The translations under genes and the position numbers were made by a program. Positions 9,101-16,774 of a DNA stretch of 64,000 bases are shown here, in pieces. Under the pieces are notes generated by a model, which had not been told where the DNA came from, made no database searches, and was given only the letters and a program-made list of their open reading frames with translations. This DNA is from CATOSD01 sp965226695. Lineage in GTDB: Bacteria; Chloroflexota; Dehalococcoidia; Lucifugimonadales; CATOSD01. Location of the stretch: assembly GCA_965226695.1 (NCBI GenBank), contig OZ245405.1, positions 2,604,001 to 2,668,000 of the forward strand, given 5' to 3'. Each line of letters begins with the position of its first letter. Position 1 is the stretch's first letter.

Positions 9101-9324
9101 ATGTTGCGGAACCGCAGGAACAGGTCCTTGTAGGTCCGGCCCCAGGCGTGGTGGACGCCCATGGGGTTGTTGGCGGTGATCGGTCCGTCGATAAACGAGT
9201 ACCGCTTGTCCGCTCCGGAGTTGCGTTCTCGGTACTTGTGGGGAATGTCGTTCTCGTCCCACCACTGCAGTAGCTCTCGCTCGAGCGCGGGGAAGTCAAC
9301 CCTGGCATCGACCTGTTTGAACAT
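6199..9324 (-). CDS. ileS: Isoleucyl-tRNA synthetase
   Basis: 1041 residues, class I synthetase with editing and anticodon domains. The HIGH-type motif appears as PMGVHHAWGR (about residues 54-63) and the KMSKS loop as MHKSKGNAI near residues 590-600. The GWDxHGLP motif of most IleRS is replaced by GFDGQGLWIEVEVEKELG. Cysteine pairs CPRCG near 190 and CPQCG in mid-protein suggest structural zinc. To my knowledge this variant is typical of the IleRS form in Actinobacteria and Chloroflexi, not a defect. Expression is controlled by the T-box leader immediately upstream. Confidence 0.96.
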   Translation of the reverse strand: MFKQVDARVDFPALERELLQWWDENDIPHKYRERNSGADKRYSFIDGPITANNPMGVHHAWGRTYKDLFLRFRNMQGYRQRFQNGFDGQGLWIEVEVEKELGFKSKRDIEAYGIDKFVELCKERVRRFSDVISSQSQRLAYWMDWDDSYHTMADENNYTIWQFLKTCHERGWLYEGRDVMPWCPRCGTGLSEHEIVTEGYKEIVHPGLYVKFPLVDEDASLLVWTTTPWTLTSNVAAAVHPEKTYVKAHDGEDTLYLVKALLPLLRGEVETLAEMPGSELVGRRYSGPFDELAAQQGVEHRVIAWEDVSETEGTGIVHVAPGAGKEDFALGKEHGLATIAPLDEFGDFVDGFDWLTGMSVYDVNKPIYDSLREKGVFYRLEQYSHRYPVCWRCDSELVFRLVDEWFISMDDLRHQIADVTRNIRWIPSFGLERELDWLRNMDDWMISKKRYWGLALPIFKCECGHFDVIGSEEEMERRAVEGWDEFSGHSPHRPWIDAVKIECPQCGARVSRITDVGNPWLDAGIVSFSTLGYRQDKEYWKDWFPADWISESFPGQFRNWFYSLLTMSTALENSEPCKTVFSYALMRDENGDEMHKSKGNAIWFEDAAERMGVDSMRWLYSRHNPALNVNFGFRSADEVRRRFLIPLWNVYSFFVTYANIDEFDPSTPSPDVGTRPELDRWIISELNMLVREVTNALENFEPDRASRVAERFVEYLSNWYVRRSRRRFWKSDADEDKLAAHSTLYECLVTLARLLAPIVPFVTESIYRNLVPESVGGRESVHLESYPVCDESLIDEELAEATRLAMRLSSLGRAARSKASLKVRQPLGDALVVLRSPEESARLDQVVEQVRDELNVKSVSTIDDESEVMEFSVQANMPLLGPKYGMELRYIIGGLKNADARAVRSQVLAGETVDVDGYDLLPEEILVNSSQREGYSIASEGGYTLAVTTAVSRELALEGMARELVHQVQNLRREAEFDIADHIIVYYLCGDTLREMLAAHGDYVRRETLSDDLVNAPAPEAAHTATLSVDGEEISLGLVRT

Positions 9325-9375
9325 GTTGAAGACCTCGATTGTCGTAGTGTCGGCGCGGAGCCGGCTTCATCGCAA

Positions 9376-9408
9376 CAAAAAAGCCCCCGCCCCTAAGGGA
9401 CGAGAGCT
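9376..9408 (-). terminator. T-box-controlled terminator of ileS leader
   Basis: 12-bp stem (AGCTCTCGTCCC pairing with GGGGCGGGGGCT, including G-U pairs), 3-nt loop, then TTTTTT. It lies between the T-box motif and the ileS start and is mutually exclusive with the antiterminator. Confidence 0.9.
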
Positions 9409-9721
9409 GTGTCGCTTCCCGCGGTACCACCCCAGCGTTCCCCGCCGTACCATCTGGGCGGCGGGGCACTCGATTCGCCCGGCGGCGCTCCGCGCGTCCG
9501 GGCCGCCCGGCTAACGGTGGGCGAGTCCGTCGGCACCTACCGCCGCGCCATTGGCAGGACAACCCTGTGCCCTGCGGCGCCGGAATCGGGCCGAGGCTCG
9601 GGAGTGATGTTCGGCGCCGCGCTCCGCGTCCGCTCTCACCACAGGCCCCGATCTCGGGGCCTGTCCGGACTCGCTGTGCGCCCGCTTCGCGCCTACTCGT
9701 CTCCGTCTTCGCCTTTGTACA
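9376..9721 (-). promoter_or_regulatory. T-box riboswitch (ileS leader), Ile specifier ATC
   Basis: On the minus strand the leader opens with the stem I signature AAGGCGAAGACGGAGACGAGTAG, contains GGTGAGAGC, and has the specifier region GAACATCACTCC with ATC at 9608-9606. About 170 nt later comes the T-box GGGTGGTACCGCG (9433-9420), then a terminator hairpin with T6. Uncharged tRNA-Ile would pair with the specifier and T-box and prevent termination, raising ileS expression. The plus strand of this 590-bp gap (9325-9911) has no credible gene. A separate 9-bp inverted repeat GGCGTCCCG/CGGGACGCC is at 9815-9840, of unknown role. Confidence 0.93.
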
Positions 9722-9911
9722 ATGCGTTGGGCGACATCCCCTTGCGAGGCGGCTCGCCAAGTTAGAGGATAGGGCAGGGCTGGCCAGGATGTCAATAGAA
9801 GCGACCTTGGAAGGGGCGTCCCGTGTTGCTGCGGGACGCCTGCTTTGCTACGCTGCTTCACCGACTGGCCTTCAAGCGATGGTTGGCATGTATCAACGGA
9901 GTTGACCCAAA

Positions 9912-10601
9912 ATGACCTCGTCATCCCATTTCACACCCGCCCTGTTCGAGTTCTTGTCGGAACTGGCCGGGAACAACAACCGCGAGTGGTTTCAGGCAAA
10001 CAAGGCACGGTACGAGCGCGACGTCCGCGACGCGCTCGTGAACTTCGTCGCCGACTTCGGCGAACGCCTACACGAGATCAGCCCGCACATGGTAGCGGAC
10101 CCACGCCCGTCGGGTGGCTCGGTGTTTCGCATCTACAGGGACGTCCGTTTTTCAAAGGATAAGAGCCCGTACAAGACGAACGCTGGCATCCACTTCCGCC
10201 ACGAGGTAGGGCGCGAGGTCCACGGCCCGGGCCTGTACCTGCACCTGCAACCGGGCAGCGTTTTCGCGGGGACGGGCATCTGGCGTCCCAACTCCGGCAC
10301 TGTCGGCAAGATTCGCGACGCTATCGTCGCCAACCCCGGCAGGTGGACTCGCATTGTGGGCGACGAAGGTTTCGCGTCGGTGTACTCGCTTGAGTCTGAG
10401 TCACTCAAGCGCACGCCCAGGGGCATCGACCCGGACCACCCGCTGATAGAGCATCTCAAGCTCAAGTCGTTCGTGGCCGCCACCGGCTTCACGGAAGAGG
10501 AGGCCTGCTCGCCGGACTTCATGGACGTGTACTCGGATGCCTGCCGGACGGCCTCGCCGTTCGCAGAGTTCCTTACCACCGCCATTGGCCTGGACTGGTG
10601 A
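9912..10601 (+). CDS. DUF2461 / TIGR02453 family protein
   Basis: 229 residues, a soluble protein of the DUF2461 family, whose biochemical function is not known. Family hallmarks are the N-terminal FEFLSELAGNNNREWFQANKARYE, the central FRIYRDVRFSKDKSPYKTN (about residues 74-92) and GLYLHLQPG...GIWRP (about 107-125). It stands alone between the ileS leader and the coaE promoter. Confidence 0.85.
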   Translation: MTSSSHFTPALFEFLSELAGNNNREWFQANKARYERDVRDALVNFVADFGERLHEISPHMVADPRPSGGSVFRIYRDVRFSKDKSPYKTNAGIHFRHEVGREVHGPGLYLHLQPGSVFAGTGIWRPNSGTVGKIRDAIVANPGRWTRIVGDEGFASVYSLESESLKRTPRGIDPDHPLIEHLKLKSFVAATGFTEEEACSPDFMDVYSDACRTASPFAEFLTTAIGLDW

Positions 10602-10676
10602 CGTTCGGGGCCATCGCGTGCGTTGCGGAGCCGTGCGCATCCCCCGCCGTGCAGGTGACGAGACCGGTCGTTTGCC

Positions 10677-10705
10677 TTGACCCTATGTTGCCTTGTTGCT
10701 AGAAT
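10677..10705 (+). promoter_or_regulatory. Predicted promoter of the coaE-norQ-nudix-norD operon
   Basis: TTGACC, exactly 17 bp, TAGAAT. The -10 ends 20 bp before the first coaE ATG, so the 5' leader would be very short. Confidence 0.75.
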
Positions 10706-10724
10706 GTGACGAATTTCTCAGAAC

Positions 10725-11342
10725 ATGGGGCGTGACATGCTTGTGATCGGCCTTACGGGTGGTATAGGAACCGGCAAGTCCCTGGTTTCCCGAATGCTTC
10801 AGGAGCACGGGGCCACCATTATCGACGCCGACCTGGTGGGCCACGAGGCCTACACGCCTCACACTGAGACGTGGCAGGTGGTGGTGGACACTTTTGGCGA
10901 CGTGCTGGCCGAAGACGACCAGATCGACCGCCGAAAACTGGGCGCCATAGTGTTCAGCGACCCCATGCAATTGGAAAAGCTGAACGCCATCATGCATCCC
11001 CGGATGTACAAGATGATCGAAGAGCGCATCCAGGGCCATCAGGCCGGCGGCGCCGAAACGATCGTCGTAGAGGCCGCAATCCTCATCGAGGCCAAGTGGA
11101 CGCCCTTGGTGGACGAGGTCTGGGTAACCACCGCGCCCGAGAACCAGGTGATCGATCGCATCAAGGGGCGCAACAACATGGGCGAAGATGCTGCCCGAGC
11201 GCGCATCAACTCGCAGATGTCGTCTGAAGAGCGGGTACGGCACGCCGACGTGTCGATCGCCAACGACGGCTCCATGGACCAGCTAAGGGATACGGTGGAT
11301 GGACTGTGGGATAGCCGCGTGTCCACCAATCAAGGAGAGTAG
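10725..11342 (+). CDS. coaE: Dephospho-CoA kinase
   Basis: 205 residues. Phosphorylates dephospho-CoA on the ribose 3'-OH, the last step of CoA synthesis. The P-loop GLTGGIGTGKS lies at residues 9-19, followed by the family's IDADLVGHEA (about 34-43) and the HPRM segment near 90. The start at 10725 or the ATG four codons later (10737, with GGGG before it) are both possible. It opens a four-gene collinear operon with 9 bp to the next gene. Its presence with a CoA-type Nudix hydrolase two genes downstream hints at CoA-pool maintenance within the operon. Confidence 0.93.
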   Translation: MGRDMLVIGLTGGIGTGKSLVSRMLQEHGATIIDADLVGHEAYTPHTETWQVVVDTFGDVLAEDDQIDRRKLGAIVFSDPMQLEKLNAIMHPRMYKMIEERIQGHQAGGAETIVVEAAILIEAKWTPLVDEVWVTTAPENQVIDRIKGRNNMGEDAARARINSQMSSEERVRHADVSIANDGSMDQLRDTVDGLWDSRVSTNQGE

Positions 11343-11351
11343 CGACAAACA

Positions 11352-12248
11352 ATGACCTCAACGACCAGGACACTATACCGCAGCTACATCATCGAGGAGT
11401 ATCACCTCGTCAACGAGCCGTACTACGTGCCGACCAGCGACGAGGTAGAGCTCTTCGAGGCCGCCTATATTCAAAAGATTCCTCTGCTCTTCAAGGGCCC
11501 GACGGGTTGCGGCAAGACTCGCTTCGTCGAGTACATGTCCTGGAAACTGGGCCAGTCTCTGACGAAGGTGCGGCCCGCCGACGGACAGGCGGCCGCGGAC
11601 ACCAACGGCGCCAACCTGCCGCTGGTGACCATCGCCTGCCACGAGGACCTGACCGCGAGCGACCTCGTGGGCCGCTACCTCTTGGAGGGAGACAGCACAG
11701 TGTGGATCGACGGCCCGCTCACTCGCGCCGTCAAGGTCGGCGGCATCTGCTACCTCGACGAGATCGTCGAGGCGCGGAAGGATACCACCGTGCTCATCCA
11801 TCCGCTCACCGACCACAGGCGCATGCTGCCGGTCGAGAAGAGGGGCGAGCTGCTCGAGGCAGCCGACGGGTTCCTGCTGGTGCTCTCGTACAACCCCGGC
11901 TACCAGAGCGCGCTCAAGGACTTGAAGCACAGCACGCGCCAGCGCTTCCTGGCGATAGAGTTCGACTACCCGCCGCGGGACATCGAGGCCGAGATCGTAC
12001 GCCACGAGTCCGGCATCGACGCGGGCACTGCTATGCAGCTCGCCAGGCTAGGCGAGAAGGTGCGCAACCTCAAGGAGCACGGCCTCGGAGAGGGCGCAAG
12101 CACACGCTTGCTCATTTACGCGGGCAAGATGATCGCCCAGGGCATCACCCCGCGCCGCGCGTGTCAGGTCGCCGTGAACTGGGCGGTCACCGACGACGCC
12201 ACGGTGCAGAGGAGCATCGAAGAGCTCATCTTTTCGATTTTCGAGTAG
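11352..12248 (+). CDS. MoxR/NorQ-type AAA+ ATPase
   Basis: 298 residues. Walker A GPTGCGKT at residues 49-56, Walker B ICYLDEI near 134-140, and the C-terminal helical region typical of the CbbQ/NirQ/NorQ branch of MoxR ATPases. These proteins pair with a VWA partner to load metals or remodel target enzymes (nitric oxide reductase, RuBisCO, CO dehydrogenase). The VWA partner is the NorD-like gene two positions downstream, but no nor, cbb or cox structural genes are visible, so the client is unknown. AAGGAG lies 14 nt upstream of the ATG. Confidence 0.88.
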   Translation: MTSTTRTLYRSYIIEEYHLVNEPYYVPTSDEVELFEAAYIQKIPLLFKGPTGCGKTRFVEYMSWKLGQSLTKVRPADGQAAADTNGANLPLVTIACHEDLTASDLVGRYLLEGDSTVWIDGPLTRAVKVGGICYLDEIVEARKDTTVLIHPLTDHRRMLPVEKRGELLEAADGFLLVLSYNPGYQSALKDLKHSTRQRFLAIEFDYPPRDIEAEIVRHESGIDAGTAMQLARLGEKVRNLKEHGLGEGASTRLLIYAGKMIAQGITPRRACQVAVNWAVTDDATVQRSIEELIFSIFE

Positions 12249-12306
12249 GAGATTGCCCCGGTTCATGCGCCTTTCGTCACCGCCTCACCTGAGCGAACTG
12301 GCATAG

Positions 12307-12918
12307 ATGGAACATTCGCCGATCCCGGAGGTCCGTCGGCTGCTGTCCGAACACGGCGCCAAGGAGATCGACGACCCTTCACTCGCGCCCGCGGGCGTGA
12401 TGATCCTCATCTATCCCAAAGACGGCGAGTTCTGCGTCCTTCTCAACAAGCGTTCGGAGAAGGTCGAGCACCACAAAGGGGAGATTTCCTTCCCCGGCGG
12501 GGGCAGAGACCCGGAAGACGGTTCGCTCCAGGACACCGCGCTGCGCGAGACCCACGAGGAGATGGGCGTACGGCCCGAGGACGTGCAACTGCTTGGACGC
12601 ATCGACGACATGGCTACCCGCAGCCGCTTTCTCATGCGCCCATACGTCGGCACGATTCCCTATCCCTACGACTTCCGACCCTTCGAGGCCGAGGTCGCCG
12701 AGGTGCTGGAGGTGCCGCTCTCGACCCTGATGGACGAAGCCAACTTTAGGGAAGAAGTCAGAATTGTCGACGGCGAGTTGTCCTATTCGCCAGCATACGC
12801 TTACAACGGTCACGTAGTTTTCGGAGCAACCGCGCGAGTTCTCAGCCAGTTCTTGGACTTGCTCCAGGCAGCGCCCAGTCAGCTCAAGGAGGCCCTGTGG
12901 AACACAAGCCAGCCCTGA
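12307..12918 (+). CDS. Nudix hydrolase, CoA pyrophosphatase type
   Basis: 203 residues. The Nudix box runs GG(G)RDPEDGSLQDTALRE-THEEMG (about residues 64-86). It is preceded by LLNKRSEKVEHHKGEISFPGG, which matches the UPF0035 CoA pyrophosphatase signature (LLTxRSxxxxxHxGxxxFPGG). The family cleaves CoA to phosphopantetheine and 3',5'-ADP. The gene lies between the NorQ-like and NorD-like partners and overlaps the NorD-like gene by 22 bp, so it is translationally coupled to it. Confidence 0.88.
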   Translation: MEHSPIPEVRRLLSEHGAKEIDDPSLAPAGVMILIYPKDGEFCVLLNKRSEKVEHHKGEISFPGGGRDPEDGSLQDTALRETHEEMGVRPEDVQLLGRIDDMATRSRFLMRPYVGTIPYPYDFRPFEAEVAEVLEVPLSTLMDEANFREEVRIVDGELSYSPAYAYNGHVVFGATARVLSQFLDLLQAAPSQLKEALWNTSQP

Positions 12919-15900
12919 CGCACGAAGAGATCAAGGAGGAAATCGGCCGCTTCCCGGCCTCGGTGCTGGAAGAGATGGAGCGGGCCGAGGCCGCGATGCC
13001 CAAGTCCATGACGGTGGCGCAGAGCCGCGACTGGGCGCACGCGGGGCTTGAGATCGCCCAGCAGACGGTCCGTTCATGGGAGTCCGCCGCCCAGTACTAC
13101 AAGGTGAGCCCCCAGGTTATCACCTACATGCCCTTCAACTACTTTGTGAAGTGGACGGAGTGCGGCAGCGCCCTGTGCAGCGAGTCCCCCACGCTGGCCA
13201 CGGCCTACTTCCTTGCCAGCCCGGGATCGATGGCAAAGCTGAGGTCTCGCCACATTGAGAGCTGGTCCAAGCTAGGACGTTCGCTCTACAAGGGCACGTG
13301 GAAGTCGAGCACGCTGGCTTGCAAGTTCTTCGACAGCAGCCCGGCTCTGATGGAGAGCCTCACCTTTCAGGAGTTGGAGAACTTCGTCGCCTTCCTCGAC
13401 GCTCTCTCCCACCGGTCCTACGACCTGGCCTCCGAGTGCATCACTCTGGGCCAGCAGCTTTTCCCGCTGATTGGCGACGACAAGCTCGCCTTCATCTCGC
13501 TGGCGTCGACGCTCACGGAGACCGGCTGGCGGGAGGTGAAGAGCTTCTTCGACGCAGGCACCAGGGCGCTGCCGAGGATCGAACCCGACCAGCGGCTGCG
13601 CTTCCTGCAGCTTGCCGAACAACTGGTGAAGAACGGCGGGTCGAACATTCCCGCCGTCATGCTGGACACGTCGCAGGCGCTCAGCCAGCTCGAAACGGAC
13701 GACCATTCCCAGGTTCTCAACATGGCTGAGGCGCTGCTCACGCTGTCGCCGCCCTCGGTTCCCGAATTCATCAAGTCGGCCCCGTTCGCGCTCGAGAACA
13801 TAAGCATGCCGCAGATGGAGAAGTGGTTCGAGGAGGGCGCCCGCATCCTGAAGCAGAACCCGGATGGCGGGTTGGCCTACTTCAAGATCGAGTCGGCCCA
13901 CTCCGAGGCGGTGCTGGAAGCGCTTTCGTCCAGCGTCGAGTTCACGCGCATCAAGGACATCATGGAGATGTACTGCCGCGCGCTGGCGGGCGCGGAGGTG
14001 AAGCTCTCCGCCAGCGAGGAGCTTGTCGAGAAGAACATCGGCTGGGTGTCGGGCGAGTCGCCCTCCACCGAGGGCTCGACGGTGTACGTACCGGTCGTGG
14101 TGGACCGCTATCCGAGCAAGGAAGAAAACTTCTCCTGGTTCAAGGTTGTCTCTACCCACCAGGTTGGCCACCTTGAGTTCGGCAGCTTCGAGTTCGAGTT
14201 TGACTCCGACCTGGAGACCCCACTGTTCCAGGACCTGCGCCACGAGCTTGAGACTGCGAAGGCTCAGCGCGCCGAGGAGGACCGCCTGGATCGGCAAGAA
14301 ATGCAGATGCCCGACGTCGACGCCGGGAGCCTGGAACAGGGATGGGTCACCGACATGCAGCGGTTCTTCAACCTGTTCGAAGACCGCAAGCTGGCGCTGG
14401 ACATCTTCACAGTGGTGGAGGACAGCCGCCTGGACGCGCACGTCAAGCTAGATTACCCGGGCATACGCCGCGCCTACAACCAGGTGCAGGGCGACTCGCT
14501 AACCACGCGGCCCGAGATGCAATCGCTCCCGATGCGCGAGGCCTTGCTGGAGTTCCTGGTGAGGCTCAGCCTGCAACAGTACACGGACATCCCCGTGCCC
14601 GAGGACTGCGTGGACGAGGCCCGCCGGGTGGCCCGCATCGCACGGCGGATGCTGCACCCCGAGGCAGCCGTCGAGGATGCCGCGGAGTCCACGCTCCGGA
14701 TTTACGCAATCGTGTCGCAGATTCCCAACGAGGAGGTGCCGCCCGAGGAGTGGGAGGACGTGGACATAGACGAGGAGGAGGAGAGCGAGCAGTACCAGGA
14801 CTCCGAGGAGATGATGGAGCTGGTGCAGCAGATGGCCATGGGCACGGACATGGACATGCGCCCCGACGACGAGCAGGAGTACGACTCGGTTCAGGAAGTG
14901 GACTACCGGGGCGACTTCAAGCCTGAACTGACCCAACTGCTCTCTCAGCTTCGTATGCAGCCGCAAGACCAGCCGGCCGACGGCTCCGGCGAGCCGATCA
15001 CCCAGGAGATGCTCGAAGAGTTGCTGAAGAACAGCGCCGAGCTGGACCTGCAGGCCGTAGAGGGCGAAGTCCAGGACGCCAGTGGGCTGTTCGCCAACAA
15101 CCTGCTCAAGGAGGCTGGCGTCAACCTCGAGCAGACGCCCCAGTTCGGCCAGGGGCCGCTGGTGCACGTCGACGAGGAGGGCGCGTCGCTCGACCCGACC
15201 GAGCCGCAGACCTTCGTTTACGACGAGTGGGACTTCCGCGCGGAGGACTACAAGCCGCGGTGGTGCATAGTGCGCCAGAAGGTGATGCAGGAGGGCGATC
15301 CCGCCTATTATGGCACGACACTCGCCAACTACGGATCACTGGTGACCAGAATCCGCCGGCAGTTCGAGATGATGGTGCCGGAGATGTTCCGCAAGGTGCG
15401 CAAGCTGGAAGACGGCGAGGACATCGACATCGACGACCTCATCGAGTTCATCGTGGACATCAAGACCGGCTCCAGCCCCAGCGACAAGTTCTACTGGCGG
15501 CGCAACAAGGTGCAACGAGACGTCGCGGTGGCCTTCCTTATTGACACCAGCGCGTCCACCGCCGAGGCCATCGACGACGCCAAGCGCACCCCGGACGACT
15601 GGGACGCGCCCGACGATCCGGTCGAGTACATGGTGTGGCTGCGGACCCGCCGCGGCGAGGCGATGCGGCGCACCTACAAGCGCATCATCGACGTGGAAAA
15701 AGAGGCCGTGGTGCTCATCATCAACGCGCTGGAGGCCATCGGCGACGTGTACGGCATATACGGCTTCTCGGGCTACGGCCGTGAAAACGTCGAGTTCTAC
15801 ACCATCAAAGACCTGGACGAGAACATGTCCGACAGGGTGAAGAAGCGCATCGACCGCATCGCGCCGCTCCACGCCACGCGCATGGGCCCGGCGATTCGCC

Positions 15901-16205
15901 ACGCGACCTCAAAGCTCGCCAAGCAGGACGCCCGCACCAAACTGCTCTTCCTCATCAGCGACGGCCGGCCCCAGGACAGGGGTTACAGCCGCGAGGGTGT
16001 GGAGAAGGAGTACGCCGTCCACGACACCAAGATGGCGCTGGACGAGGCCAAGCGGAAGGAGATAAACGCCTTCTGCCTGACAGTCGACAAGAACGGCCAT
16101 GACTACCTCAAGACCATGTGTACCGACATGGGATACGAGGTGCTCGACGACATCTACATGCTGCCGGAGAGGCTGTTGTACCTGTACAAGCGCCTGACGA
16201 TGTAG
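12897..16205 (+). CDS. NorD-like VWA-domain protein, very large
   Basis: 1102 residues from GTG with AAGGAGG 4 nt upstream. The first ~430 residues are helical and look repeat-like. A middle acidic stretch (EEEESEQYQDSEEMMEL, about residues 625-645) follows, and a C-terminal von Willebrand A domain ends the protein. MIDAS residues are DTSAS (D883), TRMG (about 997) and SDGRPQD (about 1021). The order EKEAVVLIINALEAIGD...YGFSG...TRMGPAIRHAT matches NorD/CbbO. About 50 residues (acidic, WDAPDDPVEYMVW) are inserted straight after DTSAS, where typical NorD/CbbO have only a short linker. It is probably the partner of the NorQ-like ATPase; client unknown. Confidence 0.85.
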   Translation: MEHKPALTHEEIKEEIGRFPASVLEEMERAEAAMPKSMTVAQSRDWAHAGLEIAQQTVRSWESAAQYYKVSPQVITYMPFNYFVKWTECGSALCSESPTLATAYFLASPGSMAKLRSRHIESWSKLGRSLYKGTWKSSTLACKFFDSSPALMESLTFQELENFVAFLDALSHRSYDLASECITLGQQLFPLIGDDKLAFISLASTLTETGWREVKSFFDAGTRALPRIEPDQRLRFLQLAEQLVKNGGSNIPAVMLDTSQALSQLETDDHSQVLNMAEALLTLSPPSVPEFIKSAPFALENISMPQMEKWFEEGARILKQNPDGGLAYFKIESAHSEAVLEALSSSVEFTRIKDIMEMYCRALAGAEVKLSASEELVEKNIGWVSGESPSTEGSTVYVPVVVDRYPSKEENFSWFKVVSTHQVGHLEFGSFEFEFDSDLETPLFQDLRHELETAKAQRAEEDRLDRQEMQMPDVDAGSLEQGWVTDMQRFFNLFEDRKLALDIFTVVEDSRLDAHVKLDYPGIRRAYNQVQGDSLTTRPEMQSLPMREALLEFLVRLSLQQYTDIPVPEDCVDEARRVARIARRMLHPEAAVEDAAESTLRIYAIVSQIPNEEVPPEEWEDVDIDEEEESEQYQDSEEMMELVQQMAMGTDMDMRPDDEQEYDSVQEVDYRGDFKPELTQLLSQLRMQPQDQPADGSGEPITQEMLEELLKNSAELDLQAVEGEVQDASGLFANNLLKEAGVNLEQTPQFGQGPLVHVDEEGASLDPTEPQTFVYDEWDFRAEDYKPRWCIVRQKVMQEGDPAYYGTTLANYGSLVTRIRRQFEMMVPEMFRKVRKLEDGEDIDIDDLIEFIVDIKTGSSPSDKFYWRRNKVQRDVAVAFLIDTSASTAEAIDDAKRTPDDWDAPDDPVEYMVWLRTRRGEAMRRTYKRIIDVEKEAVVLIINALEAIGDVYGIYGFSGYGRENVEFYTIKDLDENMSDRVKKRIDRIAPLHATRMGPAIRHATSKLAKQDARTKLLFLISDGRPQDRGYSREGVEKEYAVHDTKMALDEAKRKEINAFCLTVDKNGHDYLKTMCTDMGYEVLDDIYMLPERLLYLYKRLTM

Positions 16206-16235
16206 TGCAGGGTTGACGAAGACTTCCTGAATGCA

Positions 16236-16267
16236 GAAACGCCGCCCCATGGACGGGGCGGCGTTTC
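16236..16267. terminator. Bidirectional terminator hairpin
   Basis: Perfect 13-bp stem GAAACGCCGCCCC/GGGGCGGCGTTTC with a 6-nt loop, placed 30 bp after the NorD-like stop and 25 bp from the end of the convergent gene. Modest T-richness follows on the plus strand (TTGTGCTTT). Confidence 0.75.
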
Positions 16268-16291
16268 TTGTGCTTTCCAGAATGGCCTCAG

Positions 16292-16750
16292 TCACGCAGG
16301 GTCGGGAGGAGGCTCGTCGAAGGGTACGCTGTCTACCTCGGCCTTCTTTCGGCGCTCGTTCCAATCGTGCCACGCGGCATTCGCCTGGGTTCGCCCCAGT
16401 TCACGCCCCTGCTCGCGCCCTTCCGCGCGGAGTTGCTCCTTGAGCGGCTCGACCAACTTAACCCTGATGTAGTTTGCAAGAACCATGGGCAACTGGACCC
16501 CCTCCATGATTGCGACAGTAGTTACGGCAAGCGCTAAGCCGGTAACCGATACGCCTTCCGCGATTGACAGCAACACCTCTACAGGGTGCGAGTCGCCGCG
16601 GTTCTCTATCTTGTACCATACTATGGCGCATGTCGCGAGCAGGTGCAAGATACTGAATAGAGCGAAGTAGGCGACCCGCCAGCCGGCCGGTATGCTCCAG
16701 ATAGATTCCCTGCGGTCTTTTGATTCTCCACTTCGCTCAGCGCCGCTCAT
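16292..16750 (-). CDS. Small membrane protein with charged C-terminal helix
   Basis: 152 residues: a charged N-terminus, two predicted membrane helices (about 23-46 and 60-85), then a charged helix rich in Glu, Gln and Arg (about 97-140) and a proline-rich tail. Codon usage and the opposing terminator support a real gene. I do not recognise the family. There is no strong ribosome binding site before the ATG; TATGAT just upstream could be a -10, so the message may be nearly leaderless. Confidence 0.65.
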   Translation of the reverse strand: MSGAERSGESKDRRESIWSIPAGWRVAYFALFSILHLLATCAIVWYKIENRGDSHPVEVLLSIAEGVSVTGLALAVTTVAIMEGVQLPMVLANYIRVKLVEPLKEQLRAEGREQGRELGRTQANAAWHDWNERRKKAEVDSVPFDEPPPDPA

Positions 16751-16774
16751 ACGACCATAATCATAACACGGACT

